Assembly (NCBI GenBank): GCA_040779345.1
Contig: JBFONU010000002.1
Location: 370,585 to 434,584, forward strand
Direction of reading: 5' to 3'
Source: Thalassotalea_H sp040779345
GTDB taxonomy: Bacteria; Pseudomonadota; Gammaproteobacteria; Enterobacterales; Alteromonadaceae
Length of the DNA stretch: 64,000 nucleotides
Below are positions 16,810-25,184 of the stretch, piece by piece. The notes below the pieces were generated by a model, which worked only from the letters and a program-made list of their open reading frames with translations, was not told the origin of the DNA and ran no database searches. The first letter of the stretch is position 1; each line of letters opens with the position of its first letter. The translations under genes were made by a program, and so were the position numbers.

Positions 16810-18666
16810 ATGTCTTTAGCTAATAAAATAATGGTGATGTTGGTATTGTCGGTGACGGTTTTTGCCTGCAGTTCGAATAAATCATTGGTAAAGAAAAACT
16901 CTATTGCTATTCATCTAAATCAAGTCGCTTTAGAATTATCAGGGAAAAAATCAGCGCTAATTTCTATCGACCAACCCGTTAATCTTAGCAAACTGAAAGT
17001 TGATGTTATTAAAGTGAGCGAACCCGATAACGTGGTTTTCTCTTCGTTAGTTTCTTTTCAAGGGGTGTTTAACGAATGGCAAACCGCCAACAATCACCCG
17101 TATTATTATCTAGCCGATTTTAGTGAGTTAAAGCAAAGTGGCCAATATCAATTACACGTGACCTACCAAAATCAATCGGTAAAAAGTGCCAGTTTTACCA
17201 TTGCGGAAAATGCAATTTTTAATACGACAGTGTCTGCGCTATTAGATTATTTTAAATACAGTCGAAATGATCAACGCTATTCATGGGAAGAAGATAAACA
17301 TATTCGTGTTTTTGATGAGCAACGTTTTGTTGATGTTCGTGGTGGTTGGAATGATGCTGGAGGGGATACGGGAAAATACTTGTCTCATTTATCCTATTCC
17401 AATTTCTTAAATCCACAGCAATTATCTTTAGTTGCATGGGCGTTGGCCTATTCTTATCAAGAAATTCCTCAGCAATATAAAGCCCTTTCTTTAGATAGCG
17501 CCATTATTGAAGAAGTATTTTGGGGGGCCGATTATTTACATCGTATTCTCGATCCTCAAGGATATTTCTATATGACGATATTTGATCAATGGAATACCAA
17601 TAATGCTGAGCGTGTTGTGACATCGTATGAAGGCCCTGAGGGTATTTATACTAATAATTACCAAGCGGCATTTCGACAAGGGGCGGGCACGGCAATTGCG
17701 GCTTTAGCGCGTGCCTCAATGTTGGCCGAGCACACACAAAAGCAAGGTGAATATAGTGGTCAGCAATATTTAGCCGATGCTGAAAAGGCTTTTGCGCATT
17801 TGCTTGTCAATAATGCACGCTATTGTGATGATGGTCAGGAAAATATTATTGATGATTACACAGCTCTAATTGCTGCAATTGAGCTTTTTAGAGCAACCGA
17901 TAAACAAGAATATTTAACACATGCACGACAACGAGCAAAAAACTTGTCTGCACGAACAACTTCACAAGGTTGGCTGATTAGTAATCACATTGATAGCGAG
18001 AATAAACGTCCTTTTTATCATGCAGCCGAAGCGGGTTTTCCGGTATTTGCTTTGTCGCATTATATTGCGATCGAAAATGATAAATCATTGAGCGAACAGG
18101 CTAGAGCTGCCATAGCAAAAAACTTAGCGTATCAGTTACAGGTTAATAGCAAAGCCACTAATCCATTCAATTACGCTCGTCAGCCATTTAAAACCTATCA
18201 AAATGGTGTTTTGGAACTTAGCTTTCAAGAAGGTTTTTTCATCCCTCATGCCAATGAAACAGAGTATTGGTGGCAAGGTGAGAGTGCCCGTTTATCATCG
18301 CTAAGTGCCGCCTCACTTATTGGTGGCAGGTTAATTGTGACTGATACAAAAACGATATTAGGCATAAACCCTGAATTAGCTAACTTTGCTCAAAATCAAC
18401 TGGATTGGACATTAGGGAGAAATCCCTACAACGTATCTATGCTCAATGGTTTTGGTGTGAAAAATCCATTGCCATATGATGGTTTAGATATGGTTAAAGG
18501 AGGAATTTCAAACGGTATTACTGGCGCTAAAAATAATGATGCTGGGCGTGGTATTGAATTTGCTCCTGAACCTGATTGGCAGAATTGGCGCTGGGTAGAG
18601 CAATGGTTGCCTCATTCAACCTGGTTCTTAATAGCCAATACTGAGCTAGTGAAAGCGGTTAAATAA
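16810..18666 (+). CDS. GH9 lipoprotein, probable exo-beta-glucosaminidase type
   Basis: A 618-residue GH9 enzyme with a lipoprotein signal (lipobox VFAC), an Ig-like N-terminal domain (IHLNQVALELSGKKSALIS) and an (alpha/alpha)6 domain. The catalytic base region is VRGGWNDAGGDTGKYLSHL, with an extra Gly between the two Asp (Asp182, Asp186) compared with classical DAGD cellulases. The C-terminal acid is probably Glu597 in WRWVEQWLPHSTWF. From memory, this form resembles the GH9 proteins in Vibrio chitin operons that act as exo-glucosaminidases rather than cellulases, and the adjacent ROK kinase and GH20 fit that. It probably works in the periplasm on glucosamine-containing chitooligosaccharides. 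The substrate is an inference. Confidence 0.8.
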   Translation: MSLANKIMVMLVLSVTVFACSSNKSLVKKNSIAIHLNQVALELSGKKSALISIDQPVNLSKLKVDVIKVSEPDNVVFSSLVSFQGVFNEWQTANNHPYYYLADFSELKQSGQYQLHVTYQNQSVKSASFTIAENAIFNTTVSALLDYFKYSRNDQRYSWEEDKHIRVFDEQRFVDVRGGWNDAGGDTGKYLSHLSYSNFLNPQQLSLVAWALAYSYQEIPQQYKALSLDSAIIEEVFWGADYLHRILDPQGYFYMTIFDQWNTNNAERVVTSYEGPEGIYTNNYQAAFRQGAGTAIAALARASMLAEHTQKQGEYSGQQYLADAEKAFAHLLVNNARYCDDGQENIIDDYTALIAAIELFRATDKQEYLTHARQRAKNLSARTTSQGWLISNHIDSENKRPFYHAAEAGFPVFALSHYIAIENDKSLSEQARAAIAKNLAYQLQVNSKATNPFNYARQPFKTYQNGVLELSFQEGFFIPHANETEYWWQGESARLSSLSAASLIGGRLIVTDTKTILGINPELANFAQNQLDWTLGRNPYNVSMLNGFGVKNPLPYDGLDMVKGGISNGITGAKNNDAGRGIEFAPEPDWQNWRWVEQWLPHSTWFLIANTELVKAVK

Positions 18667-18838
18667 GATTCATGAGTTAGCAAATATGCGCTTTTATATT
18701 CATCACAGAGCGCATGCTGCTTAAACCTTAAGAGCAGTCTTTGGTTGTTATTTTTACGGTGTTATTTCTCATAAAAGAGTGCACTGCAAACTTAGAAGAC
18801 AATTAATATAACAAGGCTGTATGTTAACTCGTCTGATT

Positions 18839-20035
18839 TTAGGTTTTGCTTCTCCAACGATGGGACCAGGGTAGAACTTCTTTTGCTTTTATGGGCTTAG
18901 AGATAAAATATCCTTGTGCAATATCACATTTAAAACTAGTTGCTAATGCCATTGCCTCTGGTGACTCAATTCCTTCAGCACAAGTTTTTACATGCAGTTT
19001 TTCTGAAAGCGCTAAGGTGGTATTGAGTACGTCTAATTGATGATTACTATCACTATGTTCAATGAAGTAACTTTTGTCTAACTTGACATAATTAATCGGT
19101 AGCTTTTGTAATCTTTCTATTGTGGCATACTCTTTACCAAAATCGTCTAGAGCTATTTTTATACCGTGCATATTCAATCGACTCAAACTGCTTAATTCTA
19201 GTGTGTGATCTGCTGCCAATATATTCTCAGTGACTTCTATGCAAAGCATTTCTTCAGGGATACCAAATTGTTTGATCAAAGTGAAAATATTATCTGCAAA
19301 TTCAGGTTGTTGTAAGTTGGTAGGTGATACATTGATGGATAAACAAATATTTAAGCCCATCTTTTTCCATTTTTGCCAATCAGAAAATGCTTTTTTAAAG
19401 ATCGCCATCGTAATATGGAGAATTAATTCACTTTCCTCTGCTTTATTAATAAAGCGGTCGGGAGACACTAAACCTAGTCTTGGATGATCTAAGCGACAAA
19501 GTGCTTCAACGCCAACAAACTCTCGATCAGTAAGTGAAACTTGGGGTTGATAAAGCACCACTAAATCGTCATTTTTAATTGCCCTAATGATCTCATAGTT
19601 TTTGAGGGATTCGGAAGAGGAAGGCTGTGTTTTGGTTTTTCCTAATTTCTCAAAAATTTTACTAAAATCTGATTCATGTAATGGTTTGATTAAGGTGCCA
19701 ATATAATTCAGCTGATATTGCTTAGCAATTAACTCAACCGATGAAATAATTCTCGTCGCAATGCCACTCATAATGGCAATGTAACCACTATAATTTAACT
19801 CTTTTATCTTACTGATTAGCTGAATACCATCCATATGAGGCATGTTAAGGTCAATAAAAATGAGGTTGAAATGCTTAGATTCTCTTAATATTTGAATGGC
19901 TTCAGTTGCCGATGTTGCTTGGTAAATATTAGTAATACCATAGTTATCTTCGAGTACTGTAGAAACGTAACTGAGTATCGACTGGCTATCATCAATTATT
20001 AAGACATGCAGCCAATTAAAATTTTGATTGTCCAT
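18839..20035 (-). CDS. Response regulator with EAL domain (c-di-GMP phosphodiesterase)
   Basis: A 398-residue two-domain protein: an N-terminal receiver (HVLIIDDSQSILSYV, phospho-acceptor Asp in FIDLNMPHMDG) and a C-terminal EAL domain. The EAL domain keeps the catalytic signatures: VEALCR (EAL), SINVSPTNL, CIEVTEN, IALDDFGKEYA (DDFG), VKLDKSYF and CAEGIES, so it should hydrolyse c-di-GMP to pGpG. No partner histidine kinase or GGDEF gene is adjacent, so the phosphodonor is elsewhere. It is a single gene on the opposite strand between two catabolic clusters. Such regulators usually tune motility, adhesion or exopolysaccharide. Confidence 0.9.
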   Translation of the reverse strand: MDNQNFNWLHVLIIDDSQSILSYVSTVLEDNYGITNIYQATSATEAIQILRESKHFNLIFIDLNMPHMDGIQLISKIKELNYSGYIAIMSGIATRIISSVELIAKQYQLNYIGTLIKPLHESDFSKIFEKLGKTKTQPSSSESLKNYEIIRAIKNDDLVVLYQPQVSLTDREFVGVEALCRLDHPRLGLVSPDRFINKAEESELILHITMAIFKKAFSDWQKWKKMGLNICLSINVSPTNLQQPEFADNIFTLIKQFGIPEEMLCIEVTENILAADHTLELSSLSRLNMHGIKIALDDFGKEYATIERLQKLPINYVKLDKSYFIEHSDSNHQLDVLNTTLALSEKLHVKTCAEGIESPEAMALATSFKCDIAQGYFISKPIKAKEVLPWSHRWRSKT

Positions 20036-20280
20036 AAAAGCATCCAGCTTAGAAATTCATCAAACAAAGAATATTAAGTATGGCAATTGATAGTAAATGT
20101 GCAAATTAGATTGAGAAATATTGGCGATAAACTAATCTTTTTAAAAGTGAAAAATTCATTGTATTCATAATAGTTATGTTTTTAGTTAAATAAATTAATT
20201 TTTGTTATCTATTGTGAGCGGGTAAAGTTAATTTCCTACTACACTCCTTAATATGTAAATATTTTTAAATAGGAAAATAA

Positions 20281-21753
20281 ATGTCAGTGCCACCAACGCT
20301 ACCTCAACTCCATTGTTATATTGATGGCCAGTTTGTGCCCAGCGAACACTATTTTAATAATATTAACCCGGTTAATGGTGAAGTGATCGCTCATATTGCG
20401 GAAGCTAATGATGAGCAAATTGATCGCGCAGTTAAAAGTGCTCAACAAGCGCTTAAAGGGCCATGGGGTAAGCTTACGGTAAATCAACGCTGTGATCTCT
20501 TACACAAAATCGCTGACCGAATGGCACAGCGTCAGCAAGCATTTATTGATGCAGAAATTGCCGACACGGGGAAGTCGTTACATCAAGTACAAACTATTGA
20601 TATTCCAAGAGGCACTGCTAACTTTAGAGCGTTTGCCGATATGGCACGAAATCATTCAGGCGAAACTTTTATCACTGAAACACCTACAGGTGATAAAGCG
20701 CTCAATTATAGTGTTAATAAGCCACTTGGTGTAGTCGCTGTTATCTCACCATGGAATTTACCTCTTTTATTAGCTACATGGAAAGTTGCTCCCGCTTTAG
20801 CTTGTGGTAATTGTGTTATTTTAAAACCGTCTGAAGAGACCTCCTCTACGGCGGTTTTATTGGCCGAAGTGATGCACGAAGTGGGCGTTCCTAAAGGTGT
20901 GTTTAATCTTATTTTAGGGCGTGGTAAGCATGTCGGTGATCAGTTAACTGCACATGAAGGTGTAGATGCGGTGACATTTACCGGCGCAAGCTCAACTGGT
21001 CAGCATATTATGCGATCGGTTTCTACTGGGGTTAAACCTATTTCATTTGAACTTGGCGGGAAAAATTCTGCGGTTGTTTTTGCGGATGCGGATCTAGAGA
21101 AAGCCGTTGCCGGAGTTGCTAGGTCGACGTTTACCAATTGTGGCCAAGTGTGTTTATGTACCGAAAAAGTTTATGTGCATCGCTCAATTGCGGGTGAATT
21201 TATTGAAAAGCTAAAACAACAGGCGCAGGCTATAAAAATAGGCTACCCGAAAGAAGAAGGTGTATTCATTGGCCCACTTGTTTCAAAACAACATCAGCAA
21301 AAAGTGCTGTCTTATTATCAATTAGCCAAAGACGAAGGTGCTGAGTTTATTATTGGTGGTAGCGTGCCTGAATTTGGCGACGAACGAGATCAAGGCTGCT
21401 ATATACAACCAACGATCATTACGGGTTTATCAGATGATAACCGTGTCAACCAAGAAGAAATTTTTGGTCCTATCTGCCATGTCTCTCTCTTTGATGATGA
21501 AGATGAAGTGATTGAACGAGTTAACAATACGCCTTACGGGCTAGCGACTGCTATTTGGACAGAGAATCTATCAAGAGCCCATCGCGTTTCACCGCAAATG
21601 GATGTTGGTTTAGTCTGGGTAAATACATGGTTTTTACGTGATTTAAGAGCACCTTTTGGTGGTGTTAAATTGTCGGGTATTGGTCGCGAGGGGGGTAAGC
21701 ACTCACTTAGTTTTTATGCTGAACCCGTGAATATTTGTATCAAAATAGACTGA
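20281..21753 (+). CDS. Aldehyde dehydrogenase, 2-aminomuconate 6-semialdehyde dehydrogenase type
   Basis: A 490-residue NAD-dependent aldehyde dehydrogenase. It has VISPWNLPLLLATWKVAPAL at the cofactor domain, the general-base Glu in FELGGKNSAVVF and the catalytic Cys in NCGQVCLCTEK. As first gene of the kynurenine operon it should oxidise 2-aminomuconate 6-semialdehyde, produced by ACMSD three genes downstream, to 2-aminomuconate (nbaE/amnC-type step). An AGGA lies shortly before the ATG. The 246-bp gap upstream probably holds the operon promoter. The assignment to this substrate is from context; the sequence alone shows the HMSDH-like ALDH class. Confidence 0.87.
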   Translation: MSVPPTLPQLHCYIDGQFVPSEHYFNNINPVNGEVIAHIAEANDEQIDRAVKSAQQALKGPWGKLTVNQRCDLLHKIADRMAQRQQAFIDAEIADTGKSLHQVQTIDIPRGTANFRAFADMARNHSGETFITETPTGDKALNYSVNKPLGVVAVISPWNLPLLLATWKVAPALACGNCVILKPSEETSSTAVLLAEVMHEVGVPKGVFNLILGRGKHVGDQLTAHEGVDAVTFTGASSTGQHIMRSVSTGVKPISFELGGKNSAVVFADADLEKAVAGVARSTFTNCGQVCLCTEKVYVHRSIAGEFIEKLKQQAQAIKIGYPKEEGVFIGPLVSKQHQQKVLSYYQLAKDEGAEFIIGGSVPEFGDERDQGCYIQPTIITGLSDDNRVNQEEIFGPICHVSLFDDEDEVIERVNNTPYGLATAIWTENLSRAHRVSPQMDVGLVWVNTWFLRDLRAPFGGVKLSGIGREGGKHSLSFYAEPVNICIKID

Positions 21754-21783
21754 GCAAAGTGCCGTTTATTGAAAGGAATGATG

Positions 21784-22245
21784 ATGACATTAACAACAAA
21801 CGTAATAGAAAAAGAAACCACACAAGCAAAAGTATTAAAAGATAAGGCCGTACCTAGAGGGAAATTTCCACATGTAAAGCGTGCAGGGGATTTTATTTAT
21901 ATTTCGGGTACTAGCTCTCGCCTACCCGACAATAGCTTTGCTGGTGTCGAGGTTGATGAATTTGGTGCAACCAATTTAGACATTAAAGTACAAACCAAAG
22001 CCGTGATTGAAAACATGCGTGATATTTTACATTCCGTCGATGCTGATTTATCTGACTTGGTGGAAATCAGCACCTTTCTTGTCAATATGAATGACTTTAA
22101 AGGCTATAACGAAGTTTATGGCGAGTTTTTTGATTATAACGGGCCAACCCGAACAACGGTCGCAGTTCATCAATTACCGCATCCTCATTTACTGATTGAG
22201 TGTAAAGCTGTGGCATATAAGCCTCAACCTGCCGAGAAAATCTAA
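21784..22245 (+). CDS. RidA-family protein, probable 2-aminomuconate deaminase
   Basis: A RidA/YjgF-fold protein of about 153 residues. Typical features are RAGDFIYISGTSSRLPDN, the strand-helix part and the conserved Arg in NGPTRTTVAVHQLPHPHLLIE. In 3-hydroxyanthranilate and 2-nitrobenzoate clusters a protein of this family is the 2-aminomuconate deaminase (nbaF/amnD), which releases ammonia to give 4-oxalocrotonate. Its place between the semialdehyde dehydrogenase and HAO genes supports that role. Several starts are possible (TTG 21769; ATG 21778, 21781, 21784); the ATG at 21784 has AAGGA at the best distance. Confidence 0.83.
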   Translation: MTLTTNVIEKETTQAKVLKDKAVPRGKFPHVKRAGDFIYISGTSSRLPDNSFAGVEVDEFGATNLDIKVQTKAVIENMRDILHSVDADLSDLVEISTFLVNMNDFKGYNEVYGEFFDYNGPTRTTVAVHQLPHPHLLIECKAVAYKPQPAEKI

Positions 22246-22255
22246 GGAAACTTTT

Positions 22256-22813
22256 ATGAAAGCAAAACTAGCCGCCTTTAACTTTCATCGCTGGATTGAA
22301 GAACATCAACATTTATTAAAGCCGCCAGTGGGCAATGTTCAAATTTGGCAAGACACCGATATGATGGTTACTGTGGTAGGGGGGCCGAATCAACGGACAG
22401 ATTTCCATGATGATCCCGTTGAGGAATTTTTCTATCAACTCAAAGGTGACATGGTTTTAAAAGTGATTGAAGAGGGAGAGTGTAAAGATGTTTTCATTCG
22501 CGAAGGCGATATTTTCTTCTTGCCGGCTCATGTACGTCACTCACCTCAACGGCCGATGGAAGGTAGTATTGGCCTTGTTATCGAGCCAAAACGTCCTGAC
22601 GGACAAAAAGACGCCTTTGAATGGTATTGCTTTAATTGCCATGCGTTAGTGCATCGAACAGAAGTGATTTTACAGTCGATAGTTGATGATTTACCGCCTG
22701 TTTATCAGGCATTTTATAATGATAACCAAGCAAGAACTTGCCCAGATTGTGGAGAGTTACACCCAGGTAAAAACCCCCCAGAAGGTTGGGTGACATTAGA
22801 GGAGAAAAGCTAA
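22256..22813 (+). CDS. nbaC: 3-hydroxyanthranilate 3,4-dioxygenase
   Basis: A 185-residue type III extradiol dioxygenase of the cupin fold, which opens the ring of 3-hydroxyanthranilate to 2-amino-3-carboxymuconate 6-semialdehyde. The catalytic iron ligands are seen in RTDFHDDPVEEFFYQL (His, Glu) and in HVRHSPQRP (His). The C-terminal rubredoxin-like metal site of bacterial HAOs is intact, with CFNCH and CPDCG pairs. The ATG at 22256 has AAGGA 7 bases upstream; an earlier in-frame codon at 22196 lies inside the previous gene and is unlikely. The stop codon overlaps the next start (TAATG). Confidence 0.95.
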   Translation: MKAKLAAFNFHRWIEEHQHLLKPPVGNVQIWQDTDMMVTVVGGPNQRTDFHDDPVEEFFYQLKGDMVLKVIEEGECKDVFIREGDIFFLPAHVRHSPQRPMEGSIGLVIEPKRPDGQKDAFEWYCFNCHALVHRTEVILQSIVDDLPPVYQAFYNDNQARTCPDCGELHPGKNPPEGWVTLEEKS

Positions 22814-23835
22814 TGAAAGTTATTGATATACATTCCCATTTCTTTCCTAAAACTTGGCCTTCATTAGCGGATAAATTTGGTGGCAATGATTGGCCTTGGT
22901 TAAAGCATCTTCCTCGCTCTGAAGATAGTGCTTTTGATAAAGCGATGTTGATGAAAGGGAGTAAAGAGTTTCGTCCCATTTACTCTGCCTGCTGGGATGC
23001 CGAAGTGCGTTTGCAACAAATGGATGAACAAGGTCTTGAGCAACAAATTATCTCGGCAACGCCTATCCTGTTTGCTTATGAAAAACCGGTTGAGCAAGCC
23101 TTGTATTGCGCGCAATTGTTTAATGATTCTGCGTTAGAGATTTGTCAAAAAGGCAACGGCCGTTTATTTGCGATGGCGCAGGTTCCACTGCAAGATGCTG
23201 ATGCAGCGTGTAAAGAAGCAAGTAGAGCAATGGAAAGTGGCCATGTCGGTATTCAAATTGGTAATCATGTTGGCGAAAAAAACATGGATGATGAAGGTGT
23301 CCTGACTTTCCTTGAGCACTGTGCAAGTGAAAATATTCCAGTGTTTGTTCATCCATGGGACATGATGGCAAGTGAACGTACCAAAGATTATATGATGGGT
23401 TGGACGGTGGGTATGCCAGCCGAAACTCAGCTATCAATCGTTTCCATGATCTTAGGGGGTGGTTTTGACAAAGTCAGTAAAAAGTTAAAAATTTGCTTTG
23501 CTCATGGCGGTGGTGCTTTTGCGTTTTTATTAGGGCGATTAGAAAATGCTTGGATTCATCGAGATATCGCTCGAGGTAAGTCACAGTTTCCACCAAGTCA
23601 TTACCTTGACCGCTTTTATTTAGATACTGCTGTGTTTGATCATGATGCATTAGATTTACTGGTAAAGAAAATGACCACGAGCAAGTTAATGTTTGGTACG
23701 GATTACCCGTTTCCTTTAGGGGAGCAACAAATGGGGCAATTGATCAAAACCTCAACCACATTAACCCAAGCAGAGCAGCAGCAATTATTAGCTAATAATG
23801 CCGAGCAGTTTTTTAACTTACCCATTTCAGTATAG
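22813..23835 (+). CDS. nbaD: 2-amino-3-carboxymuconate-6-semialdehyde decarboxylase (ACMSD)
   Basis: A 340-residue zinc-dependent decarboxylase of the amidohydrolase superfamily. The N-terminal metal motif HxH is in VIDIHSHFFP, further ligands and substrate residues lie in FAHGGGAFAFLLGR and FGTDYPFPLG (the metal-binding Asp). It converts the HAO product to 2-aminomuconate 6-semialdehyde and so directs carbon into catabolism rather than to quinolinate and NAD. The start at 22813 overlaps the HAO stop by one base and has GGAG 8 bases upstream. A 60-bp gap with a small stem-loop separates it from kynU. Confidence 0.95.
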   Translation: MKVIDIHSHFFPKTWPSLADKFGGNDWPWLKHLPRSEDSAFDKAMLMKGSKEFRPIYSACWDAEVRLQQMDEQGLEQQIISATPILFAYEKPVEQALYCAQLFNDSALEICQKGNGRLFAMAQVPLQDADAACKEASRAMESGHVGIQIGNHVGEKNMDDEGVLTFLEHCASENIPVFVHPWDMMASERTKDYMMGWTVGMPAETQLSIVSMILGGGFDKVSKKLKICFAHGGGAFAFLLGRLENAWIHRDIARGKSQFPPSHYLDRFYLDTAVFDHDALDLLVKKMTTSKLMFGTDYPFPLGEQQMGQLIKTSTTLTQAEQQQLLANNAEQFFNLPISV

Positions 23836-23894
23836 CGACCTTACCTTCGGGGTAATGCTTTAAAACAGATAATGAAAAAGACAATGAGAAATTT

Positions 23895-25184
23895 ATGACT
23901 TTTGAAAACACTTTAGCGTTTGCGAAAAAACAAGATAGCCAAGATAAACTAGCAGGCTTTCGTGAACAGTTTCACTTCCCGATTATTAACGATAAACGGG
24001 TACTCTATTTTACCGGTAATTCACTCGGCTTAGCACCAAAATCCGCCAAAGACTATGTTAACGCTGAAATGGATGAATGGGCAAAATGGGGGGTTGAAGG
24101 GCATTTTGAAGCAAAAAATCCGTGGGTAAGCTATCACGAAATTTTAACGCCAGCCAGTGCAGAACTTGTTGGTGCTAATGAGTCTGAAGTGGTATGTATG
24201 AACTCTTTAACCACTAATTTACATTTGTTATTTGTCTCGTTTTACCGCCCAACCAAGCAGCGTTTTAAAATTATCAGTGAAGCGAAAATGTTTCCATCGG
24301 ATCGCTATTTATTAGAAACACAGGTTAAGCACCATGGCTTTGAGCCTGATGAGGCAATTATTGAAGTTGCGCCTCGTGAAGGTGAGCACCTGATCCGTGA
24401 AGAAGATATTTTAGCCGCAATAGATGAACATAAAGATGAACTCGCCTTAGTCTTTTTTGGTGGCGTGAACTATTTCACAGGGCAATTATTTGATATGGAG
24501 AAACTCACCAAAGCTGCTCATGATGTGGGGGCATTGGCTGGTTTCGATTTAGCCCACGCGGTGGGTAATATCCCGGTAAAATTGCATGATTGGGATGTCG
24601 ATTTTGCGGCATGGTGTACCTATAAATACCTCAACAGTAGTGCTGGTAACGTGGGAGGGATTTTTGTTCATGATAAACATGGTAATAATACTGAATTGCC
24701 TCGCTTTGGCGGTTGGTGGGGGCATAATAAAGAACGTCGTTTTTTAATGGAAAACACGTTTGAACCGATGACGGGGGCTGAAGGATGGCAACTGAGTAAT
24801 GTTCCAATTATGGGCATGGCAGTATTAAAAGCATCACTTGATATTTTTCACGAAGCGGGCATTGAAAATCTTCGTAAAAAGAGTTTAACACTAACGGCTT
24901 ATTTAGAATTTGTATTCAACAATATCATCAGTCAGTTTCCTGACTTTCAACTTGAAATTATTACCCCTACAGATCCTGAAAAACGAGGTTGTCAGCTATC
25001 AGTGAAGCTTATTGGTACGGATAAGTCATTTTTTAAAGCATTAACCGACGCAGGTGTTATTGCTGACTTTAGAGAGCCTGATGTGGTGCGATTAGCACCA
25101 ACACCTTTATATAATAACTTTGAAGATGTTTATCAATTAGGACAAACCTTAAAAACATTATTAGCAGGTTGGCATCATGAATGA
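23895..25184 (+). CDS. kynU: Kynureninase
   Basis: A 429-residue PLP enzyme of fold type I that cleaves 3-hydroxykynurenine to 3-hydroxyanthranilate and alanine. The N-terminal FTGNSLGLAPKSAKDYVNAE, the AGFDLAHAVGNIPVKLHDWD motif with the PLP-pairing Asp, and TYKYLNSSAGNVGG with Schiff-base Lys244 are characteristic. Length matches the family. Its 3' end overlaps the kmo gene by 8 bases, suggesting coupled translation. Confidence 0.96.
   Translation: MTFENTLAFAKKQDSQDKLAGFREQFHFPIINDKRVLYFTGNSLGLAPKSAKDYVNAEMDEWAKWGVEGHFEAKNPWVSYHEILTPASAELVGANESEVVCMNSLTTNLHLLFVSFYRPTKQRFKIISEAKMFPSDRYLLETQVKHHGFEPDEAIIEVAPREGEHLIREEDILAAIDEHKDELALVFFGGVNYFTGQLFDMEKLTKAAHDVGALAGFDLAHAVGNIPVKLHDWDVDFAAWCTYKYLNSSAGNVGGIFVHDKHGNNTELPRFGGWWGHNKERRFLMENTFEPMTGAEGWQLSNVPIMGMAVLKASLDIFHEAGIENLRKKSLTLTAYLEFVFNNIISQFPDFQLEIITPTDPEKRGCQLSVKLIGTDKSFFKALTDAGVIADFREPDVVRLAPTPLYNNFEDVYQLGQTLKTLLAGWHHE

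Noticed and set aside
23120..23437. A 105-codon open frame on the - strand inside the ACMSD gene
   Set aside because: It lies wholly within a well-conserved gene, has no recognisable domain or ribosome-binding site, and looks like an antisense shadow.
23836..23894. Hairpin between ACMSD and kynU as a terminator
   Set aside because: The stem is short (TTACC/GGTAA) and no T run follows; it may at most be a minor processing or folding site.
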